DNA of 64,000 nt from an uncultured Lactobacillus sp. GTDB taxonomy: Bacteria; Bacillota; Bacilli; Lactobacillales; Lactobacillaceae. Below the pieces are notes generated by a model. The model was not told where the DNA came from. It saw nothing but the letters and a program-made list of their open reading frames with translations, and searched no databases. The DNA lies in NCBI GenBank assembly GCA_905204935.1, contig CAJLBJ010000005.1, positions 1 through 64,000 on the forward strand, in the 5' to 3' direction. Position 1 is the stretch's first letter. Every line of letters begins with the position of its first letter. Below are positions 10,135 through 19,389 of the stretch, piece after piece. Both the position numbers and the translations under genes were made by a program.

Positions 10135-11511
10135 TTAGTTTCCTCCGACTTCTTGGGCTAATTTTTGAATTTCTTCAATGTATTTATCGCCCCGCACCTC
10201 AAATGTTGGCCATTGATCCCAACTTGCACATGCTGGTGAAAGTAAAATAACATCTCCAGGCTTACTTAACTCATAACCAACTTTAACTGCAGCTACTGCA
10301 TCTTTAACTTCGACAATCTCTTTTATCCCAGCTTGCTTGCCTGCTTTGGCAAAAAGTTTTGCTGTCTGCCCAAAAACTACTAAAGCACAGACATGTTCTT
10401 TAAAATCAGGTACTAAATTTTCAAAAGTAAAACCACGATCTAATCCACCTGCCAATAAGATAACATTATCAGCAAAACCACTTAAGGCCTTTTGTGTAGC
10501 AGGCATATTAGTTGCTTTTGAATCATTGTAAAATTTGCGTTCATTAATTGTCGTTACATACTGTGTGCGGTGTCTAACGCCACCAAAGGTTGCCAACACT
10601 TCACAAATTGCTGCGGTTTTTACACCAAAAATCTTCGCTACACAAATAGCAGCTAAAGCATTTTCAATATTATGTGTTCCTGGAAGTTTGATATCAGTAA
10701 CATCTATAATCTTTTCGTCTTTAAAGTATAATGCTCCATCTTTTTGATATGCACCAGCTTGTGTTAGATTTTTACGTGAAAATGGTACAACCTTGCTAAC
10801 GGCTTTTTTACTCAATTCTTGCCATTCAATTTCATCCCAGTTAACAACAAAATAATCACTTGAAGTTTGATTTTGAATCAAGCGTAACTTTGCTTCAACA
10901 TATGCTTGACGCGAACCATGATAATCAATATGCGCCTCATAAATATTAGTTAAAACTGCAACTTTTGGATGTACAGTTTGCATACCTAATAATTGAAAAC
11001 TTGATAGTTCTGCAACTACCGTATCATCTACAGTAGCTTGGCTTGCAACATCTGCCAATGGAATCCCAATATTTCCTGCAACATAAGCTTTTTTAGTAGG
11101 AAATCCCGCATTTAACATCAGGCTAATTAATGTTGTCGTAGTTGTTTTACCGTTAGAACCTGTAACTCCTATTAGCGAAGCTTCTAGTACTTTTGTAGCT
11201 ACTTCGGGTTCTGTGATAATCGGCAATCCCTTTGCTTGAGCAGCTTGAATTAACTCATTACTATAAGGAATTCCGGGATTTTTAACAACTATTTGATTTT
11301 CATCTAATAATTCCAACGGATGACTTCCAGTAATAACCTTGATTCCTAGCTGCTTTAATTGTGCCAATGTATCTTGATCATTTACAGTTTTTTTATCATT
11401 AAGGGTAACTTTAGCCCCTAACTTAACCAACAGCTTGGCTACACTAAAACCACTTTTCCCTAAGCCGACTACTAAAACTTTTTTTGCTTGATAATCACTA
11501 ATCATTTTCAT
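10135..11511 (-). CDS. murD: UDP-MurNAc-L-Ala-D-Glu ligase MurD
   Basis: A cytoplasmic ATP-dependent ligase that adds D-glutamate to UDP-MurNAc-L-alanine. It is 458 residues long. The N-terminal Rossmann domain carries [17 protein letters not shown]. The central Mur ligase domain has the P-loop [12 protein letters not shown] near residue 115 and the metal and Lys region around [18 protein letters not shown]. The C-terminal domain has GVRHRTQYV and [11 protein letters not shown]. It lies between mraY and murG in the dcw operon. AGGAAG sits ten bases before the first ATG. Confidence 0.98.
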   Translation of the reverse strand: MKMISDYQAKKVLVVGLGKSGFSVAKLLVKLGAKVTLNDKKTVNDQDTLAQLKQLGIKVITGSHPLELLDENQIVVKNPGIPYSNELIQAAQAKGLPIITEPEVATKVLEASLIGVTGSNGKTTTTTLISLMLNAGFPTKKAYVAGNIGIPLADVASQATVDDTVVAELSSFQLLGMQTVHPKVAVLTNIYEAHIDYHGSRQAYVEAKLRLIQNQTSSDYFVVNWDEIEWQELSKKAVSKVVPFSRKNLTQAGAYQKDGALYFKDEKIIDVTDIKLPGTHNIENALAAICVAKIFGVKTAAICEVLATFGGVRHRTQYVTTINERKFYNDSKATNMPATQKALSGFADNVILLAGGLDRGFTFENLVPDFKEHVCALVVFGQTAKLFAKAGKQAGIKEIVEVKDAVAAVKVGYELSKPGDVILLSPACASWDQWPTFEVRGDKYIEEIQKLAQEVGGN

Positions 11512-11538
11512 AATAACAGGACTTCCTTACATAAATTA

Positions 11539-12501
11539 CTAAATAATAATATACACACTAACAATTGCAAAAATCAATCCAACTAACCAAAATGTTAAAT
11601 CAATGCGCCATTCACTCCAACCACACAATTCAAAATGATGATGTATCGGACTCATTTTAAAGATACGCTTGCCCGTCAATTTAAATGACGTAACTTGTAA
11701 CATAACACTTGCTGTTTCACAAACAAAAATTATTCCAATAAATAATAAGGATAATTCATGGCCTAACATAATCGAGACCGCCGCTAAAGCTCCACCTAAA
11801 GCCAACGATCCCATATCTCCCATGAATACCTTAGCTGGCTTATGGTTAAATCCTAAAAAGGCAATCATTGCTCCAATCACTGCTAAACAAAAGATTAAAA
11901 CATCAATTTGTTTTTGCACATAAGCAATAACCGCATATGCTCCAAAAGCAATAATTGATTGTCCTGCTACTAAACCATCAATACCATCGGTTAAATTAAC
12001 CGCATTAGAAAATCCAACTAACCAAAATAAAACAAAAGCTGCATATAACCAACCTATATTGAGTTCATATCCAAAAAAATGTAGTGCCATTGGCATTTTA
12101 TTATGAACATAAACAATCAAAAAGATTACACCACCAATAATTTGACCCAATAATTTTTGCCAAGCTTTTAAGCCTTCATTTTGCTTCTTCCACAATTTGA
12201 TAGAATCATCAAAAAAGCCTAAAAAGCCATATAAAACCAAAATAAAATCTAATACCAACAGTGTTGCTGTTAATTCTTTTTGCCATAATGGATACCATAA
12301 CCCGGTAAACAAAATAGCCAAATTAAAAACAAAACCTCCCATAGTTGGTGTTCCTGATTTTTTTTCATGCCAACTTGGGCCTTCTTCTCTAATCATTTGA
12401 CCTTGCTTTTTTTTATGTGCATAATCGATAAACAACGGTAAAAATAATACCGTTACAATTAAGCTACTAATTAATGGTATTAAGATTTGAATCGTACTCA
12501 T
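11539..12501 (-). CDS. mraY: Phospho-MurNAc-pentapeptide transferase MraY
   Basis: A polytopic membrane enzyme that transfers phospho-MurNAc-pentapeptide to undecaprenyl phosphate, forming lipid I. The 320-residue protein has about ten hydrophobic helices. It shows family motifs: [16 protein letters not shown] (about 41-56), [17 protein letters not shown] with the catalytic [11 protein letters not shown], and [16 protein letters not shown] near the C-terminus. AAAGGAG precedes the ATG. It sits between the PBP gene and murD. Confidence 0.98.
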   Translation of the reverse strand: MSTIQILIPLISSLIVTVLFLPLFIDYAHKKKQGQMIREEGPSWHEKKSGTPTMGGFVFNLAILFTGLWYPLWQKELTATLLVLDFILVLYGFLGFFDDSIKLWKKQNEGLKAWQKLLGQIIGGVIFLIVYVHNKMPMALHFFGYELNIGWLYAAFVLFWLVGFSNAVNLTDGIDGLVAGQSIIAFGAYAVIAYVQKQIDVLIFCLAVIGAMIAFLGFNHKPAKVFMGDMGSLALGGALAAVSIMLGHELSLLFIGIIFVCETASVMLQVTSFKLTGKRIFKMSPIHHHFELCGWSEWRIDLTFWLVGLIFAIVSVYIII

Positions 12502-12538
12502 TAAAAAAATTGCTCCTTTATTTCAACTAAATACAAAC

Positions 12539-14680
12539 TTAGTTTAATTTTACATCTAAAGTCTTTAAATTAGTTACATCTGTTCCAGCTACAATACTTT
12601 GACTTGTAGCATATCCTGAACCTGTAAAACTAACCTTTACCCCTAAAAGATAAGCCAATTTGGTAATATCACTACGCGACCAACCACTAATATCTGGCAT
12701 CAATTTAGTACCATTGGTCAATAAAATCACTCTTTGTCCTTTTAATAAAGTTTCTTTAACATCGGTTTGCTTTTTAACCACACTACCATTACCTACAACT
12801 ACTACATTAGCTCCAGTTTCTTGTAACTGTACCTTAGCAGTTTCTATACTTTGACCTACCACGTTTTTAACAGTAATAGTTTGTGCTCCATTGATACTTT
12901 CTTCATCCTGATCTAGAGTCCGTTTCATCAATGGATTAAAAATGCTCGAAAGAATAATTGTATTACCTGTCCCTAAACTCTTAGGTTGTTTCATTGTAAC
13001 ATACAAAATATATTTTGGGTTAGATGCAGGTGCCAATCCTACGACAGAAAAAATATAATTTTTCTCACCTGTTAAATAACCATTACCAGATTCATTAGCA
13101 ATTTGGGCCGTACCAGTCTTTACTGCAATATCATAACCTTGCATTTTATAAGGAGAGCCAGTCCCATTTGGATCATTAACAACATCACGCATCATATCTA
13201 TTACCTGTGTTGTCGTTTCTTTTGATACAGGATGACCAACTACTTCTTTTTTAGACTGATAAACCACATCATCGGTATCTGGATCGACAATCTTATCAAC
13301 CAACCGCGGTTTAACCATTGTCCCACCATTAGCAATAGCACTAAACCCTTGCATCATCTGTAAAACTGTCACATCAATTCCTTGACCAAAAGCAGTGTTT
13401 GCTTGTTCAATAGGATATTTAAAACTAATTGAACCACTTGCTTCTTTTCCTAAGCCACTATTTGTACTTTTTAAAAAACCAAAACGTTTAATATACTTTT
13501 CCCACGTCTTAGCACCCATTTGTTGTTCTAAATAGGCCATTCCAACATTAGATGAACGAATAAAACCTTGACGATATGTTAAAGTTCCCCAATTCCTTGC
13601 CCAGTCATTAATTGGAATACCATCAATTCGATAAGTTCCTGACTTATATGTTGCATTTGGGTTATATATCCCACTTTCAATTGCAGCTGCCATCGTAAAA
13701 ACTTTCATTGTTGATCCTGGTTCGTAAGTATCTTCAAATAACGTGTTAGCCCATTGATCATTGATACCTTCGCGTGTTTGCGCATTAAAGGTTGGCCGTT
13801 GACTGGCAGCTAAAATTTCACCAGTTTTGGCATTCATCAAGACTGCATTGATATTTTTAGGATGATAATTTTCTTGGGCTTTACTTAAAAGTGTCTCTAA
13901 ATACGTCTGTAAACGCGAATCTAATGTTGTATAAATATCATCTCCATCTTTGACTTTACGCGATTTAACTTTGGTATTTGGATTTGCTATACCATAAACA
14001 TCGGTTGAAGCTGTCTTAATCCCATCTTGACCTGATAATTGTTTATCAAAGACCTTTTCTAACCCCATGATTCCAAGCATCTTATCTGAATCACTTTCAT
14101 CTTTTTTAACAACCCCAATTAAATGTGAGGCAAAAACTCCATTAGGGTATAAACGTGCAACTGAGGCCGTAAAATTAATACCTTTGATATTTTTTTTAGC
14201 CATTTGTTTTTCAATAATTTGCTTTGTTTCGCGTGAAATTGAAGTACCATTAAATTCTACCTGATATAATTCTTGATTATCCGGATTCAAAATTTTAATA
14301 ACTTTACCATAGCTCATATTCAAAGCTTTACTCAAAATTTCAGCAGCCTCTGGTTTTTGCTGTGGTTTTAAATAATTAGGAGCAGCATTTTTAGAAAGCA
14401 CTACATAAACCGTATATGTTTCGGTATCTTCTGCAATTACTTGTTTATCTGCAGTATAAATCGTTCCACGTTTAGCTTTAATAGTTGTTGCCCGTTCATA
14501 AATGCTTTGGGCACTTTTGATAAGATTTATCCCTGAAACATTATGACCTAATGCAACATAAAAAAAACGGCCGATAAAAACCGTGAAAAACACTAATGTT
14601 GCAAAAAATAAAATAATCCCAAATAATTTCCGATTACTTTTTTGCTTTTTTTGATTCATCGTCCGTTTATCCATTTTCAT
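12539..14680 (-). CDS. pbpX: Septal transpeptidase PBP2X-type (FtsI) with PASTA domains
   Basis: A class B penicillin-binding protein that cross-links septal peptidoglycan. The 713-residue product has one N-terminal membrane helix (about 20-42) and a PBP dimerisation domain. The transpeptidase domain has STMK at 323-326 (active-site Ser323), SSN at 376-378 and KTG at 521-523. The C-terminus (about 595-713) reads as two PASTA domains, each with a family-like PDISGWSRSDITKLAYLLG or NVVGQSIETAKVQLQETG segment. Its start overlaps the ftsL stop by four bases, as expected for translational coupling. The symbol follows its dcw position and PASTA architecture. Confidence 0.95.
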   Translation of the reverse strand: MKMDKRTMNQKKQKSNRKLFGIILFFATLVFFTVFIGRFFYVALGHNVSGINLIKSAQSIYERATTIKAKRGTIYTADKQVIAEDTETYTVYVVLSKNAAPNYLKPQQKPEAAEILSKALNMSYGKVIKILNPDNQELYQVEFNGTSISRETKQIIEKQMAKKNIKGINFTASVARLYPNGVFASHLIGVVKKDESDSDKMLGIMGLEKVFDKQLSGQDGIKTASTDVYGIANPNTKVKSRKVKDGDDIYTTLDSRLQTYLETLLSKAQENYHPKNINAVLMNAKTGEILAASQRPTFNAQTREGINDQWANTLFEDTYEPGSTMKVFTMAAAIESGIYNPNATYKSGTYRIDGIPINDWARNWGTLTYRQGFIRSSNVGMAYLEQQMGAKTWEKYIKRFGFLKSTNSGLGKEASGSISFKYPIEQANTAFGQGIDVTVLQMMQGFSAIANGGTMVKPRLVDKIVDPDTDDVVYQSKKEVVGHPVSKETTTQVIDMMRDVVNDPNGTGSPYKMQGYDIAVKTGTAQIANESGNGYLTGEKNYIFSVVGLAPASNPKYILYVTMKQPKSLGTGNTIILSSIFNPLMKRTLDQDEESINGAQTITVKNVVGQSIETAKVQLQETGANVVVVGNGSVVKKQTDVKETLLKGQRVILLTNGTKLMPDISGWSRSDITKLAYLLGVKVSFTGSGYATSQSIVAGTDVTNLKTLDVKLN

Positions 14681-15042
14681 TTAGTAACATTCCTTACCTT
14701 TTGTTCATCTATTGTTAATCCCGCTTTTTTAGCAATTTTATCCAATCGTGAACGACTCGATAATTCACTTATCTCTTGTTTTTTACTTTCATTACTATTA
14801 TTGATTTGCGAGACATTTTGGGTAACTTTTTGCAACTGCATTTGAGCTGTTGCTAATCTAGCATTGAATGTAACTATAACGATTGCTAAAAACGCTAAGC
14901 AAAGAGCTGTTTTAATAATTAATGCTCTTGTTTTCTTTATGTACGGATTAACGCTATATCCAGGGGCTAGCGTTTGCGGTTGATTAACATCGACTTTCCG
15001 ATTGGGCGTAACTACATTTAATTTTCTTGCTGTTGCTGGCAT
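14677..15042 (-). CDS. ftsL: Cell division protein FtsL
   Basis: A small bitopic divisome protein that forms a complex with DivIB and DivIC through a periplasmic-side coiled coil. The 121-residue product has a cytoplasmic N-terminus, one hydrophobic helix (about 45-65) and a C-terminal heptad-rich region ending ...DEQKVRNVTK. Sequence conservation is low in this family, so the call rests on topology and on its place between rsmH and the PBP gene. An upstream in-frame GTG (15051) exists. The ATG at 15042 has AAAGGA about ten bases before it. Confidence 0.9.
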   Translation of the reverse strand: MPATARKLNVVTPNRKVDVNQPQTLAPGYSVNPYIKKTRALIIKTALCLAFLAIVIVTFNARLATAQMQLQKVTQNVSQINNSNESKKQEISELSSRSRLDKIAKKAGLTIDEQKVRNVTK

Positions 15043-15056
15043 AACTTCCACATCCT

Positions 15057-16004
15057 TTATTTGATTTTCTCGATTACACGTAATTTCGCCGAATGTGCGC
15101 GTTTATTTTGTATTATTTCCTCTTTTGTTGGTAATATTGGCTTGCGCGTTACCAACCTAAAATCGGGTTGGTGCTCTTCAGGAATAATCGGTAAACCATT
15201 AGGAAGTGAAGGTAAGCTTGTCTTTTCTTTAAACATAGATTTTACCAAACGATCTTCTAAAGATTGGAAAGTAATCACACTAATTCTTCCATCTATGTTT
15301 AAAATCTCTAATGCTTGTTCAAGTGATTGTTCTAAGACTTTTAATTCATCGTTAACAGCAATTCGAATTGCTTGAAAGACTTTTTTTGCCGGATGTCCAC
15401 TCTTACGACGTACCTTAGCTGGAATTGCAGCTTTTATTAACTCGACTAACTGTCCCGTAGTTTCGATTGCTTCACTTTGTCTTGTTTGTTCAATCCTTCT
15501 AGCTATTGATTTAGCAAATTTTTCTTCCCCATAACGAAAGAAAATCCGTACTAAATCTTCATAGGGCCATTCATTAACAATAACTCTTGCATTTAAAGAT
15601 TGACTTTGATCCATTCGCATATCTAAAGTCGCATCAAAGCGATAACTAAATCCTCGATCTGCTACATCAAATTGAGGTGATGAAACACCTAAATCATACA
15701 AAACTCCATCTACATGATTAACACCTAATTGTTCCAACTGTACTTTCAAATTGCAAAAATTACTCTTAATTAAGGTAAGACGACCATTTGCTATTTCTTG
15801 TGCAAATTTTTCTTGATTATAAGCAAGTGCCACTTGATCTTGATCAAATGAATATAAATGTCCTTTTTGAGACAATTGTTTCAAGATTTTAGCAGTATGT
15901 CCACCGCCACCTAAGGTACAGTCGACATAAATACCATCTGGTTTAATATTTAAATTATCGACAGCCTCGTTTAAAAGAACCGTAGTGTGTTGAAACTCAC
16001 TCAT
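15057..16004 (-). CDS. rsmH: 16S rRNA m4C1402 methyltransferase RsmH
   Basis: An S-adenosylmethionine-dependent methyltransferase that N4-methylates C1402 of 16S rRNA (formerly MraW). The 315-residue sequence begins with [13 protein letters not shown] and has the SAM-binding [12 protein letters not shown] motif. It also has [31 protein letters not shown], and the C-terminal [12 protein letters not shown] and [18 protein letters not shown] precedes the ATG. It is the second gene of the dcw operon, 12 bases after mraZ. Confidence 0.98.
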   Translation of the reverse strand: MSEFQHTTVLLNEAVDNLNIKPDGIYVDCTLGGGGHTAKILKQLSQKGHLYSFDQDQVALAYNQEKFAQEIANGRLTLIKSNFCNLKVQLEQLGVNHVDGVLYDLGVSSPQFDVADRGFSYRFDATLDMRMDQSQSLNARVIVNEWPYEDLVRIFFRYGEEKFAKSIARRIEQTRQSEAIETTGQLVELIKAAIPAKVRRKSGHPAKKVFQAIRIAVNDELKVLEQSLEQALEILNIDGRISVITFQSLEDRLVKSMFKEKTSLPSLPNGLPIIPEEHQPDFRLVTRKPILPTKEEIIQNKRAHSAKLRVIEKIK

Positions 16005-16016
16005 AAAAAATCTCCT

Positions 16017-16448
16017 CTAAAAACCAAAATCAATCATATTTTCTGCAATTTCATCAAAATCTTCTTCTGCCTTTTGCGAAATCTCTTGCCAACGTTCTTG
16101 TGACCAAATTTCAATTCGTTCAGAAACTCCAACAATCACACAAGCTTTACTCAAAGCAGCATGCTCTTGTAATGACTTAGGAATATTAATTCTTCCTTGT
16201 TTATCATATTCGCACTCAGTTGCAGCCGAATAAAAGAAACGGACAAAAGTTCTGGCATCTCTTTTTGCTAAAGGCAATTTTTGTAGTTTTTCTTCGAGTA
16301 TTTCCCAATTACTCATAGGATAACCAAACAAACACCCATCGAGCCCTCGTGTTAAAACGAAGCGCTCACCAAGTTTTTCACGTAATTTTGCTGGTATAAT
16401 CAAACGTCCTTTAGAATCAAGGGCGTGGCGAAACTCTCCCATGAGCAT
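16017..16448 (-). CDS. mraZ: Transcriptional regulator MraZ
   Basis: An AbrB-like DNA-binding protein that controls its own dcw operon. The 143-residue product [23 protein letters not shown] has two SpoVT/AbrB-like repeats; the second is around [17 protein letters not shown]. The frame opens at an ATG at 16457, but that codon touches the AGGAG site. The ATG at 16448 has correct spacing and gives the usual family start. Upstream are four TGG boxes at a 10-bp period that resemble the MraZ operator. Confidence 0.97.
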   Translation of the reverse strand: MLMGEFRHALDSKGRLIIPAKLREKLGERFVLTRGLDGCLFGYPMSNWEILEEKLQKLPLAKRDARTFVRFFYSAATECEYDKQGRINIPKSLQEHAALSKACVIVGVSERIEIWSQERWQEISQKAEEDFDEIAENMIDFGF

Positions 16449-16486
16449 AGAAATCATCTCCTAAACTACACTTATACCCTATATAC

Positions 16487-16521
16487 TACCATATTCCCCC
16501 ACTCTCCACCACAATATACCA
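16487..16521 (-). promoter_or_regulatory. Putative MraZ operator: four TGGNN boxes, 10-bp period
   Basis: On the minus strand TGGTA, TGGTG, TGGGG and TGGTA begin at 16521, 16511, 16501 and 16491, exactly ten bases apart with five-base spacers. MraZ of E. coli is known to bind TGGGN direct repeats with five-base spacers upstream of its own gene. Position, spacing and motif agree, so this is very probably the autoregulatory operator. No convincing -35/-10 pair was fixed around it. Confidence 0.8.
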
Positions 16522-16583
16522 CTAAAAAAATAATATCCTTTTATATAATTTTAGAAAAAGTTATATAATTTAAAAAAGCACAT

Positions 16584-16630
16584 AAAAAAAAGCGATATCT
16601 TAGCAATCAAATCATGCTCAGATATCGCTT
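16584..16630 (-). terminator. Terminator after the DUF3397 gene
   Basis: The 10-bp arms AGCGATATCT (16591-16600) and its complement (16620-16629) are followed on the minus strand by a T run (16584-16590). It ends the aspartate kinase-DUF3397 transcript before the mraZ promoter region. Confidence 0.85.
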
Positions 16631-16636
16631 CTTTGT

Positions 16637-16996
16637 TTAGACAATGTTGAGAAGCATACACAATTGAAAAATCAACAATACAATATAACTACTTAAAGCA
16701 ACTAAATCAACTACACGCCAAAAGCCTAATAAAAAGGAACTATATAAAATTTCACCCTCTAAATAAGCATGTAAAACAGTTTTTAATACACCAAAAACTG
16801 CTAAACCAAAAATAATAAATGGTATTACTGATAATCCCATTAGTTGCACTGACAAAAAATGAAGCGCCACTAAAATCAATGGTGTTAACAAATCAATTAC
16901 GCGTAATTTTTTTATCTTTAATTTCTTCCAAATCAAATCTAATATTAGCCAGCAAACAAAGATAATTGCTAGTTGTATATACCATTCCATCAACAT
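16637..16996 (-). CDS. DUF3397 family membrane protein
   Basis: A 119-residue protein that is almost entirely hydrophobic, with four predicted membrane helices (roughly 8-20, 34-72 as two, and 90-118). It matches the small DUF3397 membrane proteins often encoded just upstream of mraZ in lactobacilli and enterococci. Its function is unknown. It lies 16 bases downstream of the aspartate kinase gene and ahead of a terminator, so it is the second gene of that unit. Confidence 0.75.
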   Translation of the reverse strand: MLMEWYIQLAIIFVCWLILDLIWKKLKIKKLRVIDLLTPLILVALHFLSVQLMGLSVIPFIIFGLAVFGVLKTVLHAYLEGEILYSSFLLGFWRVVDLVALSSYIVLLIFQLCMLLNIV

Positions 16997-17012
16997 TGTT
17001 TCACCTATTTCA

Positions 17013-18215
17013 TTATTCTTCGTCTAATAAAAAGACATCATGTAAAGTATTAACTGCTGCTGTTAAATCTTTACCATGCACCAAAACCCAAATTGTAGTA
17101 TCACTATCCGTTGTTTGCAAAATTTGAATTTGATGTTTTGTCAAAGCTCGTACCATCTTAGCAGTAATCCCTGGGGTTCCTAACATTCCTGCCCCGATAA
17201 TTGAAACTTTAACACAATCTGCAATAATTTGCACAGCAATATTTTGTGACTGCAACAATTTTTGTGCAACTAGCCCTTGCTCTTGATCTAAGTTAAATAC
17301 GACTTTTTCTAAATCAATATTAATAAAGTCTACACTTAGATTATTTTCTGCTAACAAATCAAATACGGTTTGTGCATCGCAATCTTTGGAAAAAATAGTA
17401 AATTGCATTAAACCAACTTGATGTGCAACACCGGTCACCGAACGATAATGGCGTAATGCTAATTTACGGTTAGAAACTAAAGTCCCCATTTCTGTTACAT
17501 CATCCCAAGTAGAACGAATACGTAAAGGCAAGTTTTCTTGATAAGCGACTTCTACTGCTCGTGGATGAATTACTTTAGCTCCTTCATGAGCCATATTAGC
17601 GACTTCTTCATAACTAACACTTTCAATAAAACGTGCTTTTTTAACAAGACGCGGATCACCAGTCATCATTCCAGATACATCGGTGAAAATATCAACTCTT
17701 TCAGCACCTAAAGCAACACCTAATAATGCTGCTGAGGTGTCTGAACCCCCGCGTCCTAAGGTAGTAATATGCCCTTCTTTTGATAAGCCTTGAAAACCTG
17801 CTACAACGACAACATCATTATTTTCAAATGCTTTTAAAATATTTACCGTTTGAACATCTAAAACTTTCGCATTTTGATAATCGTTATTCGTCTTAATTCC
17901 TGCATCTGGTCCCGTTAAAGCTGTTGCTTTAATTCCATTTGCATTTAACATTTCAGCAAAAACTGCCGTCGAAATGATTTCACCTACAGATACCACCATA
18001 TCTAACTCACGCTTATTTAAATGTGTATCTGTTCCCCCAACTAAAGCCAGCAAAGAATCAGTTGCATAAGGTGCACCTTTACGCCCAATTGCCGATACAA
18101 CAACTACTACTTTGTAGCCATTTTTCAACGAATATGCTACATGTTTCATCGCTTTTTTTCGTGAATCAGCATCTTGAACTGAAGTTCCACCAAATTTTTG
18201 CACCATTATTTTCAT
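17013..18215 (-). CDS. dapG: Aspartate kinase
   Basis: Phosphorylates L-aspartate in the first step toward lysine, diaminopimelate, threonine and methionine. The 400-residue product starts MKIMVQKFGGTSV (the KFGGTS kinase motif) and has VVVVSAIGRKGAPYATDSLL, the GRGGSDTSAALLG motif and IFTDVSGMMTGDPR. C-terminal ACT domains include VSIIGAGMLGTPGITAKM. The sequence fits the diaminopimelate-sensitive DapG subgroup; that choice is inference. The ATG at 18215 has AAGGGAG upstream and is preferred over 18233. A TTGCTA-N17-TATAAT promoter lies upstream. Confidence 0.93.
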   Translation of the reverse strand: MKIMVQKFGGTSVQDADSRKKAMKHVAYSLKNGYKVVVVVSAIGRKGAPYATDSLLALVGGTDTHLNKRELDMVVSVGEIISTAVFAEMLNANGIKATALTGPDAGIKTNNDYQNAKVLDVQTVNILKAFENNDVVVVAGFQGLSKEGHITTLGRGGSDTSAALLGVALGAERVDIFTDVSGMMTGDPRLVKKARFIESVSYEEVANMAHEGAKVIHPRAVEVAYQENLPLRIRSTWDDVTEMGTLVSNRKLALRHYRSVTGVAHQVGLMQFTIFSKDCDAQTVFDLLAENNLSVDFINIDLEKVVFNLDQEQGLVAQKLLQSQNIAVQIIADCVKVSIIGAGMLGTPGITAKMVRALTKHQIQILQTTDSDTTIWVLVHGKDLTAAVNTLHDVFLLDEE

Positions 18216-18274
18216 AGAAAAACTCCCTTGCATTGGTTCTTTTAACGACTGATTAAAAAAACATCGTTTTTTTT

Positions 18275-18303
18275 ATTATAATTGTTTAATTTACTAATAG
18301 CAA
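18275..18303 (-). promoter_or_regulatory. SigA-type promoter of dapG
   Basis: Minus-strand -35 TTGCTA (18298-18303) and -10 TATAAT (18275-18280) with a 17-base spacer, about 60 bases before the dapG start. It is divergent from the DUF4044 promoter. Confidence 0.75.
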
Positions 18304-18331
18304 TTTAATTTATTATCATAAATATCTTAAT

Positions 18332-18360
18332 TTGACAGAGAATAATGTTTGAATTATAGT
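18332..18360 (+). promoter_or_regulatory. SigA-type promoter of the DUF4044 gene
   Basis: Consensus -35 TTGACA (18332-18337), a 17-base spacer and -10 TATAGT (18355-18360), about 30 bases before the TTG start at 18392. Confidence 0.85.
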
Positions 18361-18391
18361 AAACTGTATAAATGATAAAGGGTGAATTATT

Positions 18392-18505
18392 TTGAAAAAA
18401 AAGCGTTCGACTTTCCAAAAAATAACAATGGTCGTTGTTTGGTTGATGTTAATCTTCACCTTAAGCGCCTTAGTTTTAGGAGCTGTTGGTTCCTTTTTAG
18501 GATAA
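18392..18505 (+). CDS. DUF4044-type 37-residue membrane miniprotein
   Basis: A short ORF with a TTG start, a GGGTGA ribosome site and a near-consensus promoter, ending in a strong terminator. The product begins MKKKRSTFQKITMVVVWLML and has one hydrophobic helix (about 12-35) behind a basic N-terminus. It resembles the DUF4044 small membrane proteins of lactobacilli. Function is unknown. It is one of very few plus-strand genes here, diverging from dapG and converging on thiT. Confidence 0.8.
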   Translation: MKKKRSTFQKITMVVVWLMLIFTLSALVLGAVGSFLG

Positions 18506-18512
18506 CAGCATT

Positions 18513-18551
18513 AAAAAACAGGATTTACATTTAGTGTAAATCCTGTTTTTT
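18513..18551. terminator. Bidirectional terminator between DUF4044 and thiT
   Basis: A perfect 17-bp inverted repeat (18513-18529 and 18535-18551) with a five-base loop. A6 on one side and T6 on the other let it serve both convergent transcripts. Its right arm overlaps the thiT stop codon. Confidence 0.92.
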
Positions 18552-19125
18552 AATCTTGCAACGAAATTAATGCTGGCATGCGCGAAACAATAGCAAAAGA
18601 AACTATACTAGTTAAAACTAAATTAATCACTAAGCTTCCACCATTTATCACCAACGAATATAAAATTGGTCCTAAGCCCCATTGAGCATACTTTCCCCAA
18701 TAAACAATTCCAGCATAAAAGTGAATCAAATATTTAGCTGTTACACTAATTAAAATTGCTAAAAATAAATATAACCAAGCTGTTTTTTGTTGTTTATTTA
18801 ATAATGCTAGCTTTATTTTATTAGCATATAAGCCCGCTAAGCCAACTACCATATTAGCAATTGGATATTCTAACAACCCTTGCCATAAGGTCAACACAGA
18901 AGCTTTGCCCAACAAAATTGGCAATAACCCCCATAAAAAGCCAGCTAGCACCCCAGCCTTTAAACCACGTCGTAAGCTGTAAATAACTATGGGAATAATC
19001 CCTAAAGCTATATCGAAACTAGCAATCGATGGTACGACTACCGATAAAATCGTAGCTAATGCCGCCATCAAGGCCGCTTCAAGCATCACCTTTAATCTCT
19101 TATTAGTTGTAGTTGTTCTTTGCAT
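18550..19125 (-). CDS. thiT: Thiamine ECF transporter substrate-binding protein ThiT
   Basis: The S-component of an energy-coupling-factor transporter that binds thiamine in the membrane and works with the shared EcfAA'T module, which is not in this window. The 191-residue product has about six hydrophobic helices. It shows the ThiT-like segment LWQGLLEYPIANMVVGLAGL and the terminal IHFYAGIVYWGKYAQWGLGP region, which is Trp/Tyr rich as in thiamine-binding S-components. A TPP riboswitch directly upstream supports the substrate. The Shine-Dalgarno site AGGAGG is part of the riboswitch expression hairpin. Confidence 0.94.
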   Translation of the reverse strand: MQRTTTTNKRLKVMLEAALMAALATILSVVVPSIASFDIALGIIPIVIYSLRRGLKAGVLAGFLWGLLPILLGKASVLTLWQGLLEYPIANMVVGLAGLYANKIKLALLNKQQKTAWLYLFLAILISVTAKYLIHFYAGIVYWGKYAQWGLGPILYSLVINGGSLVINLVLTSIVSFAIVSRMPALISLQD

Positions 19126-19166
19126 AAAAAAACCTCCTAATGTCTACGTTGCCAGACACTAAGAAG
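19126..19166 (-). promoter_or_regulatory. Expression platform of the TPP riboswitch (terminator plus SD sequestration)
   Basis: Minus-strand arms 19154-19166 and 19133-19145 pair over 13 positions counting G-U pairs. The downstream arm contains the thiT ribosome site AGGAGG. Seven T residues (19126-19132) follow immediately and end at the ATG. The same hairpin can therefore act as an intrinsic terminator and also hide the ribosome site. Confidence 0.8.
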
Positions 19167-19174
19167 TGCATAAA

Positions 19175-19268
19175 TAAGCAACACTTTCCTACGCTCGTAC
19201 TAACGAACAGGTTCAAAGGGTCTGAAATTAAATTTCACTCTCAGCCAATGGCTCCCCTAGTGCTGGTA
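19175..19268 (-). promoter_or_regulatory. TPP riboswitch aptamer (thi box)
   Basis: The minus strand reads GGGGAGCC, then GGCTGAGAGTGAAA, then ACCCTTTGAACCTG, then GCGTAGGAAAGTG. This is the conserved thi-box order of the thiamine pyrophosphate aptamer. It precedes thiT, as expected for repression of thiamine uptake when TPP is plentiful. Confidence 0.95.
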
Positions 19269-19291
19269 ACATTTATTTAACTACAAAAATG

Positions 19292-19320
19292 ATTATACCG
19301 TGAAATCACTTTAAACTCAA
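19292..19320 (-). promoter_or_regulatory. SigA-type promoter of thiT
   Basis: Minus-strand -35 TTGAGT (19315-19320), 17-base spacer, -10 TATAAT (19292-19297), about 25 bases upstream of the TPP aptamer. Confidence 0.8.
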
Positions 19321-19340
19321 ATATCATTTTTTATTTAAAT

Positions 19341-19365
19341 AAAAAAACGGACAAGCCGTCCGTTT
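19341..19365 (-). terminator. Terminator after the alpha/beta hydrolase gene
   Basis: Arms AAACGGAC (19345-19352) and GTCCGTTT (19358-19365) with a run of seven T on the minus strand. It separates the hydrolase transcript from the thiT promoter. Confidence 0.85.
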
Positions 19366-19389
19366 CGAAGTTAAGGTCATTAATCAAAA

